From: Paracoccus chinensis
Lineage (GTDB): Bacteria; Pseudomonadota; Alphaproteobacteria; Rhodobacterales; Rhodobacteraceae
Direction: 5' to 3'
DNA length: 64,000 bases
Assembly (NCBI RefSeq): GCF_900102885.1
Contig: NZ_FNGE01000007.1
Location: 62,001-126,000, forward strand
Shown here one piece after another: positions 1 through 6,979 of this stretch; position 1 is the first letter of the stretch, and each line of letters begins with the position of its first letter. The position numbers were made by a program, and so were the translations under genes. The notes under the pieces were generated by a model, which saw nothing but the letters and a program-made list of their open reading frames with translations, was not told the origin of the DNA and did not search any database.

Positions 1-34
1 GGATGCGCGCCGCGATGGAGTCGATCCTGTCCAT
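1..34 (-). CDS. N-terminus of a divergent gene cut by the window edge
   Basis: An ATG opens a leftward frame encoding MDRIDSIAARI before the window ends. A purine-rich ribosome binding site (AGGGGG) lies a few bases upstream. Its head-to-head position with flgB suggests another flagellar gene such as a rod, export or ATPase subunit, but eleven residues are too few to identify it. The start is seen; the function is not. Confidence 0.4.
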   Translation of the reverse strand, partial: MDRIDSIAARI

Positions 35-73
35 TCCGTCCCCCTGGCCTGCGGAAAATGCGTCCGACGAAAC

Positions 74-85
74 GGTTTATAAACC
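74..85. promoter_or_regulatory. 12-bp perfect palindrome between divergent flagellar promoters
   Basis: GGTTTATAAACC reads the same on both strands. It sits in the roughly 95-bp AT-richer gap between the leftward partial gene and flgB. Position and symmetry fit a dimeric regulator site or overlapping promoter elements for both directions. Ten of its bases (TTTATAAACC) recur upstream of the 42-residue ORF at 12.76 kb. No regulator can be named. Confidence 0.4.
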
Positions 86-130
86 TGTTGCAGTTAAGAC
101 CGGGTTTATCGCGGCTGAGGAGGATCCTCT

Positions 131-514
131 TTGTTTGCACAGATTGACACGATGCGGATGGCGCGCGACCTGGGCGCCCATGCGGCCCAGCGCCAGCGCG
201 TGATCGCCACCAACGTCGCCAACGCCGACACCCCGGGCTACCGCGCCCGCGACCTACCCGAGTTCGGGGACAGCCTTCGTCGCGCCTCGCTGGAACTGCG
301 CGCGACGCGGCCCGGGCACCTGACGGGGGCCCCCTCGGGCGCCCGCGCCCGGGCTGTCGAGGTGGAGGGCGAACCTTCGCCCAACGGCAATACCGTCTCG
401 CTGGAATACGAGATGGTGCGCTCGGCCGACGCCAAGCGCGAGTTCGACCTGTCGCTGTCGGTCATGCAGTCCGGCATGAACCTGATGCGCACTGCCATCG
501 GGCGGAGGGGCTGA
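131..514 (+). CDS. flgB: Flagellar basal-body rod protein FlgB
   Basis: Proximal rod subunit of the flagellar basal body, exported through the flagellar type III system and assembled in the periplasm. The 127-residue product has the typical rod N-terminus with TNVANADTPGYRARDL at residues 27-42 and a heptad-rich C-terminal helix. The start is TTG: GAGGAGGA ends about six bases upstream, whereas the next ATG (residue 8) is poorly spaced. It is the first gene of the rightward flagellar operon and is followed by flgC after two bases. Length and motif match the family. Confidence 0.93.
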   Translation: MFAQIDTMRMARDLGAHAAQRQRVIATNVANADTPGYRARDLPEFGDSLRRASLELRATRPGHLTGAPSGARARAVEVEGEPSPNGNTVSLEYEMVRSADAKREFDLSLSVMQSGMNLMRTAIGRRG

Positions 515-516
515 GC

Positions 517-906
517 ATGACCGAGCTTTCCGCCACCGCCATCGCCGCCTCGGGCCTGCGCGCGCAGGGCGTCCGGCTGCGCCACATCTCGGAAAACATC
601 GCCAATGCCGACACGCCCGGCTACCGCCGCAAGCTGGTCAGCTTCGAGCCCGGGCGCAATTTCGGCCGCGAGACAGGCGAGGTGCGCGCGGGCCGGATGC
701 GCCACGACCGGGCCGAGCTGCCGCAGGTCTATGACCCCGGCCACCCGATGGCGGGCGAGGACGGCTATTACCTCGGGTCGAACGTGAACCTGATCGTCGA
801 GATCGCCGACGCCCGCGAGGCCAGCCGCAGCTACGAGGCCAACCTGAAGATGTTCGAGCAGTCGCGGCAGATGTCCGCCTCGCTTCTCGACCTGATCCGC
901 CGCTGA
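517..906 (+). CDS. flgC: Flagellar basal-body rod protein FlgC
   Basis: Second proximal rod subunit, partner of FlgB and FlgF in the basal-body rod. The 129 residues carry the signature ENIANADTPGYRRK near residues 26-39 and the C-terminal helix YEANLKMFEQSRQM shared by rod and hook proteins. A GGAGG ribosome binding site precedes the ATG, two bases after flgB ends. Order flgB-flgC-fliE is near universal. Confidence 0.94.
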   Translation: MTELSATAIAASGLRAQGVRLRHISENIANADTPGYRRKLVSFEPGRNFGRETGEVRAGRMRHDRAELPQVYDPGHPMAGEDGYYLGSNVNLIVEIADAREASRSYEANLKMFEQSRQMSASLLDLIRR

Positions 907-917
907 AGGGGCTTTCC

Positions 918-1226
918 ATGATCTCGCTGACCACCGCCGCCCTGCAGACCGGCAGCCGCGTCGCCTCGGCCTATGCCGAGGCCCGTGCCGCGGCCGCCCC
1001 CTCGCCCACAGCCGCCGCGCCGCAGGGCCTCAGCGCCGCCGCACGCGACTTCGCCGCCGTGATGGAGCAGGCCGACGCGACCGCCCTTGGCGCCATGCAG
1101 GGCCGCAACGACACCCAGGCGCTGGTCCAGTCCATCGCCGAGGCGCAGATCGCGCTCGAGACCGCGGTCGCCATCCGCGACAAGGTCGTCGAGGCCTATC
1201 AGGACATCCTGAGGATGCCGGTCTGA
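918..1226 (+). CDS. fliE: Flagellar hook-basal body complex protein FliE
   Basis: FliE joins the MS ring to the rod. The 102-residue product has an Ala-rich variable N-terminal third and a conserved helical C-terminal half (FAAVMEQAD, then ALVQSIAEAQIALETAVAIRDKV split over residues 60-90). Its last base is the first base of the fliQ start codon region (TGATGG), so fliQ translation is probably coupled to it. Confidence 0.9.
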   Translation: MISLTTAALQTGSRVASAYAEARAAAAPSPTAAAPQGLSAAARDFAAVMEQADATALGAMQGRNDTQALVQSIAEAQIALETAVAIRDKVVEAYQDILRMPV

Positions 1227-1492
1227 TGGACGAGAACCTGATCTTCGACGTGACCCGGCAGGCGCTCTGGATCGCGGTCCAGATGTCGGCCCCGCTGCTG
1301 GTCGTGGCGCTGGTCATCGGGGTCGCCATTGGCCTCTTCCAGGCGCTGACCTCCGTGCAGGAGATGACGCTGACCTTTGTGCCCAAGGTGGGTCTCATGC
1401 TCGCCGTCTTCTGGGTCACGATGAGCTTCATGACCGCGACGCTGGGCAGCTTCTTCACCGGCCGGATCCTGCCGCTGGTCGCGGGGGGCTGA
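1226..1492 (+). CDS. fliQ: Flagellar type III export protein FliQ
   Basis: Small inner-membrane component of the flagellar export gate (FliP-FliQ-FliR). The 88 residues form two membrane helices, about 15-39 and 52-77, separated by the conserved loop QALTSVQEMTLTFVPK. The start overlaps the fliE stop. fliP and fliR are not in this window, so the gate genes are split; fliQ inserted between fliE and flgF is typical of Rhodobacterales clusters. Confidence 0.93.
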   Translation: MDENLIFDVTRQALWIAVQMSAPLLVVALVIGVAIGLFQALTSVQEMTLTFVPKVGLMLAVFWVTMSFMTATLGSFFTGRILPLVAGG

Positions 1493-1495
1493 GGC

Positions 1496-2209
1496 ATGGA
1501 CAACGCGATCTACGCCGCGCTGACCCGCCAGGCCGGGCTGATGCGCGAGATGCAGGCAGTGGCCAACAACATGGCCAACGGCTCGACCACCGGCTTCCGA
1601 CGCGAGGGGGTGGTCTTCTCGGAACACATGACTGCCCTCGACCGCCAGCGCGGCACGCTGTCCATGGCGAACGCCCAAGGGCGCGAGGTGGACCTGACCC
1701 CCGGCGCGCTGGCGCAGACCGGCGGCAAGCTGGACCTGGCGCTGGAACAGGACGGCTTCTTCATGGTCGAGACGCCGCAGGGCAATCGCCTGACCCGCGC
1801 GGGCGCCTTCATGATGTCGCCCGAGGGCGAGCTGGTGAACGGCGACGGCCACCGCGTTCTGGACGAGGGCCAGGCGCCCATCGCCCTGCCCCCCGGCGCC
1901 GGCAGCATTGCCGTGGGCGCGGACGGCACGATCTCGGCCGACGGCCAGCCCGTGGGGCGCGTGGGCGTCTTCGACCAGCCCGACCGCGCGCTGCTGCGGC
2001 ACGAGGGGGGCGCGCTCTTCTCGGCCGAGGGTGCCGAACCCGCCCCCGACGCGGTGGTGCGCCAGGGCTTTCTCGAGGAATCCAACGTCAATCCGGTCCT
2101 GGAGATCGCCCGCATGATCGAGGTCCAGCGCGCCTACGAACTGGGCCAGTCCTTCCTCGACGGCGAGGACGGGCGCATCCGCGCCGTCATCTCCGTCGCC
2201 GTCCGCTGA
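1496..2209 (+). CDS. flgF: Flagellar basal-body rod protein FlgF
   Basis: Rod subunit of the FlgF/FlgG type, 237 residues. The N-terminus contains MQAVANNMANGSTTGFRREG (residues 18-37), the rod/hook signature, and the C-terminus carries IEVQRAYELGQSFLDGEDGRI, which packs against it in the rod. A hypervariable beta-rich domain lies between. It sits four bases after fliQ and eleven before flgG, a pairing that supports FlgF over FlgG. The N-terminal Asn and Gly residues of the motif are intact. Confidence 0.9.
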   Translation: MDNAIYAALTRQAGLMREMQAVANNMANGSTTGFRREGVVFSEHMTALDRQRGTLSMANAQGREVDLTPGALAQTGGKLDLALEQDGFFMVETPQGNRLTRAGAFMMSPEGELVNGDGHRVLDEGQAPIALPPGAGSIAVGADGTISADGQPVGRVGVFDQPDRALLRHEGGALFSAEGAEPAPDAVVRQGFLEESNVNPVLEIARMIEVQRAYELGQSFLDGEDGRIRAVISVAVR

Positions 2210-2220
2210 AAGGCATCCCG

Positions 2221-3006
2221 ATGAGAGCATTGCAGATCGCGGCCACCGGCATGGCGGCCCAGCAGACGCGGGTCGAGGTCATCTCGCAGAACCTCGCCAA
2301 CATGTCGACCACCGGCTACAACGCCCGCCGCGCCGAATTCGCGGACCTGGCCTACCAGCAGGTCACGCGTCCCGGCAGCATCGCTGCGGCCGACGGCACC
2401 ATGGTTCCGGCGGGGGTGCAGATGGGCCTGGGGGTGCGCCCCACCGCCGTCACCCTGACGCTGGCGCAGGGCGCACTGGCGCAGACCGGGGGCGACCTGG
2501 ACCTGGCCGTGGACGGGCTGGGCTATCTCGAGGTGACAATGCCTTCGGGCATGTCGGGCTATACCCGCGACGGGGGCCTCAAGCGTTCGGCGGACGGGCT
2601 GATCGTGACCTCGGACGGCTATCCGGTCGCACCCGGCATCACCATCCCGACCGAGGCGCGCAGTCTGTCGATCAGCGCGTCGGGCGAGGTCTTTGCCCAT
2701 TTCGACAACCAGATCGAGCCACAGAACCTGGGCCAGATCACGCTGGCGAGCTTCGTCAACGAAAAGGGGCTGGAGGCGGTCGGCTCGAACCTGTTCCTGG
2801 AAACCCCCGCCTCGGGCGCGCCGCTGGTCGGCATCCCCGGGGAACAGGGACTGGGCACGCTGCGGCAGGGATACCTCGAGGAAAGCGCGGTCGATCCGGT
2901 GCGCGAGATTTCCGAGCTGATCAAGGCGCAGCGGGGCTACGAGCTGAACTCCAAGGTCATCACGGCGGCCGACCAGATGCTGGGCGCCACGGTGCAGGTG
3001 CGCTGA
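2221..3006 (+). CDS. flgG: Flagellar distal rod protein FlgG
   Basis: Distal rod protein forming the shaft through the P and L rings. The 261-residue length is exactly usual for FlgG. The N-terminal motif is EVISQNLANMSTTGYNARR, and the C-terminal helix is ISELIKAQRGYELNSKVI followed by ADQMLG. It runs directly into flgA, with the stop TGA overlapping the next ATG by one base, implying coupled expression of rod and P-ring assembly genes. Confidence 0.95.
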   Translation: MRALQIAATGMAAQQTRVEVISQNLANMSTTGYNARRAEFADLAYQQVTRPGSIAAADGTMVPAGVQMGLGVRPTAVTLTLAQGALAQTGGDLDLAVDGLGYLEVTMPSGMSGYTRDGGLKRSADGLIVTSDGYPVAPGITIPTEARSLSISASGEVFAHFDNQIEPQNLGQITLASFVNEKGLEAVGSNLFLETPASGAPLVGIPGEQGLGTLRQGYLEESAVDPVREISELIKAQRGYELNSKVITAADQMLGATVQVR

Positions 3007-3416
3007 TGCGACTTATCCTGATGCTGGCCCTTCTGCCCGCTGCCGCGCTGGCCGACGACCTGGTCGCCACCCGCAACCTGCCCGCCGGCACCATCCTGGC
3101 CACCGGGGACGTGGCCGTCACTCCCTCGGCCCGCGCGGGCCTGGCCCCTGCCGATGCGCTTGGCAAGCAGCTTCGGACCGCCGTCTACGAGGGCCGCCCA
3201 ATCTCGAAGGGCCAGCTGACCACGCCCACGCTGGTCAGCCGCAATCAGCTCGTCACCCTCGCCTACGAGAACGCAGCCCTTCGGATCGAGACCGAGGGCC
3301 GCGCTTTGGGTGCGGGCGGCGAAGGCGACCTCATCCGGGTCATGAACCTCAGTTCGCGCGCCACGCTGATGGCCCGCATCAATGCCGACGGCACCCTAAC
3401 CGTCGCCCAGCGCTGA
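3006..3416 (+). CDS. flgA: Flagellar P-ring formation protein FlgA
   Basis: Periplasmic chaperone for P-ring (FlgI) assembly. A signal peptide occupies residues 1-16 (LLPAAALA cleavage region). An SAF-type domain follows: LVATRNLPAGTILATGDV, then a C-terminal beta region with GDLIRVMNLSSR, typical of FlgA. At 136 residues it is shorter than the enteric protein, as in many alphaproteobacteria that lack its N-terminal extension. Its substrate gene flgI is not in the window. Confidence 0.88.
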   Translation: MRLILMLALLPAAALADDLVATRNLPAGTILATGDVAVTPSARAGLAPADALGKQLRTAVYEGRPISKGQLTTPTLVSRNQLVTLAYENAALRIETEGRALGAGGEGDLIRVMNLSSRATLMARINADGTLTVAQR

Positions 3417-3427
3417 AGGATTCGCGC

Positions 3428-4159
3428 ATGAAGACGAAATACGTCCCCCTCGCCCTCTGCCTGCTGGCCGCTACCGCCTGCGGGCGGGTGGGCGACGTGG
3501 GCCAGGTGCCCGAGATGACTGCGCCCCACGCCACGCCCGAGTTCCAGGCGATGGCCGAACCCGTCCTGCCGCTGACCCAGGGCACGCTGCGTCCGGACAC
3601 GGCGGCCTCGCTCTGGGCGGGCCAGCAGTCCTCGCTGGTGGGCGACCGCCGTGCCGGCGCGCGGGGCGACATCCTGACCGTCGTGATCGAGATCGACGAC
3701 AAGGCCGAGATCCAGAACAGCTCGGGCCGTTCGCGGACATCCTCGGAGAGCGTGGGCATCCCGCAGATGATCGGCCTGCCGCAGCGGATCGACGAGCACC
3801 TGCCCGAGGGTGCGAGCATGGCCGAGCTTGCCTCGGCCAAGGGCGCCTCCACCTTCAAGGGCGCGGGCAACATCTCGCGCCGGGACAAGCTGACGCTGCG
3901 CGTCGCCGCGACCGTGATCGACCGGCTGCCGAACGGCGTGCTGCACATCCAGGGATCGCAGGAGGTGCGGGTGAACTACGAGGTGCGCGAACTGACCGTC
4001 TCGGGCTTCGTGCGCCCCACGGACATCAGCCGCGACAACGAGGTCGCCTATGACCGGATCGCGGGCGCGCGCATCAGCTATGGCGGTCACGGCCAGATCA
4101 GCGACGTCCAGCAGCCGCGCTACGGCCAGCAGCTGGCCGACATCGTCCTGCCCTACTGA
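3428..4159 (+). CDS. flgH: Flagellar L-ring lipoprotein FlgH
   Basis: Outer-membrane lipoprotein forming the L ring around the flagellar rod. The lipobox LAATAC places the lipidated cysteine at residue 18. Conserved FlgH segments follow: SLWAGQQSSLVGDRRAGARG, GDILTVVIEIDDKAEIQNSS and the C-terminal VRPTDISRDNEV with ISYGGHGQISD. The 243-residue length is usual. It is followed by the FliL-like gene after eight bases in the same operon. Confidence 0.93.
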   Translation: MKTKYVPLALCLLAATACGRVGDVGQVPEMTAPHATPEFQAMAEPVLPLTQGTLRPDTAASLWAGQQSSLVGDRRAGARGDILTVVIEIDDKAEIQNSSGRSRTSSESVGIPQMIGLPQRIDEHLPEGASMAELASAKGASTFKGAGNISRRDKLTLRVAATVIDRLPNGVLHIQGSQEVRVNYEVRELTVSGFVRPTDISRDNEVAYDRIAGARISYGGHGQISDVQQPRYGQQLADIVLPY

Positions 4160-4167
4160 GGTCCCCG

Positions 4168-4785
4168 ATGCTGCGCAAACTGCTGCCCCTCCTTCTGTCG
4201 CTGGCCGCCTTCCTGGGAGGAGCGGCGGGTGGCGAGATGCTGAGGGGCTCCCCGATTGAGACCGGGGCTGCCGCCGAGGCGGCCGCGGAACATGCCGAAG
4301 GGGCCGAAGGCGGTCATGAGCCCGGGGCTGCCGCGACCCCGGCTTCGCATGGCGATGCGGCCGAGGAGGCGGAGCCTGTTGCCGGGGCCCACCCGGCAGG
4401 ACACGGGGCGCCTTCCGGCGACCACGGCAGCAGCGCGGGCGGGCATGGCGCCGAGGAGGTGCCCGCAACGGCCTGGTTCGAGTTCCCGCAGCAGTTCCTG
4501 GTGCCGATCCTTTATGACGGACGCCTGGACAGCACGATGATCCTGACCTTGTCGCTCGAAATGCCGGGAACTGCGCGCGAGACCGTCCATGCCCATGAGA
4601 TCAAGCTGCGGGATGCTCTGCTGCGGCAATTGCTGATCCACGCCAACACGGGTGGCTTCGACGGCAACTTCACCAGCGAGGCTCAGTTGCGCAAGCTGCG
4701 CGCCTCGCTGGTGACGGCGGTGCGGAACGTCGTCCCCGAGATCAGCGACGTCCTGATCGGCGACATCGGCCGGCAGGAGCGATGA
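4168..4785 (+). CDS. fliL: FliL-like flagellar basal-body-associated protein with His-rich linker
   Basis: FliL binds the stator and MS-ring region. The N-terminal hydrophobic stretch (about residues 4-22) anchors the protein, and the C-terminal domain (about 100-200) has the FliL pattern: FPQQFLVPILYDGR, LTLSLEMPG, KLRDALLRQLL and LRKLRASLVTAV. Length is 205 residues, longer than usual, because a low-complexity Ala/Gly/Glu linker at about 35-98 carries seven scattered histidines. It is the last recognisable flagellar gene here; fliP, its common neighbour, is absent. Assignment rests on position plus domain pattern. Confidence 0.75.
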   Translation: MLRKLLPLLLSLAAFLGGAAGGEMLRGSPIETGAAAEAAAEHAEGAEGGHEPGAAATPASHGDAAEEAEPVAGAHPAGHGAPSGDHGSSAGGHGAEEVPATAWFEFPQQFLVPILYDGRLDSTMILTLSLEMPGTARETVHAHEIKLRDALLRQLLIHANTGGFDGNFTSEAQLRKLRASLVTAVRNVVPEISDVLIGDIGRQER

Positions 4786-4946
4786 CATCAGGGACAGGCC
4801 GCGACGCGTGCCCGCTTGCCGTGGAACCTGCAGCCACTGGCGGAACACGGTCCCGGGCGCCTGCTTCCCGCCCGCAATGCACTCCGCGGGTCCTCCCGGC
4901 CCTTAGCATGCTGGCGCAGCCTTCTGCCGCCGGCTATGCGCGAGCC

Positions 4947-5915
4947 ATGACCCGCATGATGCCCATCGCGATCCTTCTTGCCTCTTGTAACGGGGAGCGG
5001 TTCATCGGGACGCAACTCGACAGCCTGGCAGGTCAGACCCATGGCGACTGGCGCCTGATCGTTTCGGACGACGGGTCGAGCGACGACACGCTGGGGGTCG
5101 TGCGGCGTTTCGCGGCGGCGCATCCCTCGCGGCGGATCGAGATCCGGCAGGGGCCTCGCGCCGGAGCCACGCAGAACTTCCTGTCGATGATCGACCTGGT
5201 CGAGCCGGGCGAGGCGCTGGCCTTCTGCGACCAGGACGATGTCTGGCTGCCCCATCGCCTGTCACGGGGCGTGGCAGCCATTACCGCATCGGGGCCTTCG
5301 GGGCGAGGCGTCCTTCATGTCACCCGCACGACCATCTGCGACGAGGCGCTGAAGGTGCTGCGGCCTGCGCCATTGTTCACCCGTCCCCCGGCCTTCCGGA
5401 ACGCCTTGGTGCAAGCCTGCACGCCTGCGAACACGATGCTGGTCGATCCGGAAGGGGCCGCCCTGCTCAAGGCCGGACGAAATGGCGCGGCAGAGGCCGA
5501 CGTGATCTCGCATGATTGGTGGGCCTATCAGCTGATCGCGGGCGCGGGCGGGCGGGTCATCCGCGATCCGGCGCAGACGGTGCTGTATCGCCAGCACCGG
5601 GGCAACGTCATGGGCCGGAACGATACGGCCCGCGCGATCCTGGCTCGGCTGGGACAGCTGGGCGCAGGTGATTTCGGCGACTGGCTGCGCCAGAACCTAG
5701 CCGCGCTGAACGCGGCGCGCGACCTGCTGACGCCCGAGAACGCCCACGTCCTGGAAGAGTTCGCGGCCGCCCTCGGTTCGCCCGGCCCCCTGGCCGCAGC
5801 GCGGCTGGCGCGGCTGGGCGTTTACCGCCAGACGCGCGCAGGCACGGCAGCGCTGATGCTTGCCGCAGCAGCGGGACGGCTGCGGTCAGGGACCAGAGAT
5901 GGCAGGGACCGATGA
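4947..5915 (+). CDS. Family 2 glycosyltransferase
   Basis: A GT-A-fold transferase of the rhamnosyltransferase-like group. Seen motifs: the nucleotide-binding start ILLASCNGERF (residues 9-19), SDDGSSDDT (40-48), the metal-binding FCDQDDVWL (93-101) and a later SHDWWAY with a YRQHRGN motif. I place the start at the ATG opening MTRMMPIAILL, giving 322 residues. The frame is open upstream to an ATG overlapping the fliL stop, but those 55 residues look like non-coding composition. Being next to flagellar genes hints at flagellin or surface glycan modification; that is inference. Acceptor and donor are unknown. Confidence 0.85.
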   Translation: MTRMMPIAILLASCNGERFIGTQLDSLAGQTHGDWRLIVSDDGSSDDTLGVVRRFAAAHPSRRIEIRQGPRAGATQNFLSMIDLVEPGEALAFCDQDDVWLPHRLSRGVAAITASGPSGRGVLHVTRTTICDEALKVLRPAPLFTRPPAFRNALVQACTPANTMLVDPEGAALLKAGRNGAAEADVISHDWWAYQLIAGAGGRVIRDPAQTVLYRQHRGNVMGRNDTARAILARLGQLGAGDFGDWLRQNLAALNAARDLLTPENAHVLEEFAAALGSPGPLAAARLARLGVYRQTRAGTAALMLAAAAGRLRSGTRDGRDR

Positions 5916-6751
5916 GTCCGGCGGACAGGCTGCGTTCCTCGATTGTCTTCGGCTTCGACTCGGCTTGGACCGATCGGCCGAAGGCTCCCGGCGCAATCTG
6001 CGCCGTGGGGTGCGACCGCGACGGAGACCTCACCTTCCATCCGCCGCGTCTGGTGTCCTTCGCCGAGGCGCAGGAGTTCATCACGACGGTGCGGCACGGC
6101 TATGATGTCGCGCTGGTCGCGCTGGATCAGCCGACCGTGGTGCCGAATGCCACGGGGATGCGGCCGGTGGAGAGACTTGCGGCATCGGTCGTCAGCCATG
6201 TCGGCGGCGGCGTGCAGCCGGCCAATCGCGGCAGGACCGGCATGTTCTGCGATCTGGCGCCGGTGTGGCGATTCCTTGCGGCTCTCGGTGCCGTCGAAGA
6301 TCCTTTCCGGGCGCGCGCCGCCGCCGAGGACCTGTTCCTGATCGAGGTCTTTCCCGCCCTCGCCTTGCCCGCGCTGGACGACGGCTTCGCGGGCCGGCTC
6401 GCCGCCCCGAAATACAACCCGGCACATCCACGCAAGTTCAGGCTGGAACACTGGCAGGCCGTTGCCCGCACCGTAGGACGCACCGCCCTGTCACTTGGAA
6501 TCCCCGCGCTTGCAGGCTGGGCCGAGGAGATGATGGCCCTGCAGAAGCCGCGCAAGGCCGATCAGGACCGGCTCGACGCCACGATCTGCGCTTTGATCGG
6601 GATCATCTGGAGGGCCGGGCCGACCGAAGGCAGCGCCATGCTGGGCGATCTGGGCCAAGGCTACATGGTAACGCCGATTTCGCCTTTGATCCGCCTGCGG
6701 CTGGAAGCCGCGGCGGCGCGGCAGGGCATTCCGTTTCACGTTGCGGATTGA
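5912..6751 (+). CDS. DUF429 family protein (predicted nuclease fold)
   Basis: 279 residues of the DUF429 family, predicted to have an RNase H-like fold; no cellular role is established. Seen: FGFDSAWTD at 13-21, ALDQPTVVPNATGMRPVER in the middle, an acidic EVFPALALPALD and a late DRLDATICAL, so the acidic residues expected of the fold are present. The ATG overlaps the glycosyltransferase stop by four bases (ATGA), so the two are probably co-translated. The start is well defined by this overlap. Confidence 0.8.
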   Translation: MSPADRLRSSIVFGFDSAWTDRPKAPGAICAVGCDRDGDLTFHPPRLVSFAEAQEFITTVRHGYDVALVALDQPTVVPNATGMRPVERLAASVVSHVGGGVQPANRGRTGMFCDLAPVWRFLAALGAVEDPFRARAAAEDLFLIEVFPALALPALDDGFAGRLAAPKYNPAHPRKFRLEHWQAVARTVGRTALSLGIPALAGWAEEMMALQKPRKADQDRLDATICALIGIIWRAGPTEGSAMLGDLGQGYMVTPISPLIRLRLEAAAARQGIPFHVAD

Positions 6752-6932
6752 GGCGGAGGAAGGGGCGCGAGTTCTCGCCCAAGCGGGTGACTGCCCGGAA
6801 CCGCAGCGAGACAGCCTTGTCAGGCGAATTGTGGCAAAGCACGCCTCGGCAGGCCTCCCTGCGTTCGCCGTCGCGATCCCCCGTGAGTGCTTCCATCCCA
6901 AGCAGACGGAGGGGCCCTGAGGCGCCCTCCTG

Positions 6933-6946
6933 TCAACCCGGGTTGA
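6933..6946. other. 14-bp palindrome in the convergent DUF429/secA gap
   Basis: TCAACCCGGGTTGA is a perfect inverted repeat just beyond the secA stop, preceded by an imperfect GGAGGG/CCCTCC hairpin. Both lie in the 228-bp gap where rightward and leftward transcription meet, so they may form a bidirectional stop. No T-tract follows on either strand, so intrinsic termination is uncertain. Confidence 0.35.
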
Positions 6947-6979
6947 TGAGGCAGAACAGAACGTTCTTCTTCAGCCGCC

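Noticed and set aside
4782..4946. 55-codon N-terminal extension of the glycosyltransferase starting at an ATGA overlap with fliL
   Set aside because: The residues look like translated intergenic DNA, and the family fold starts right after the chosen ATG.
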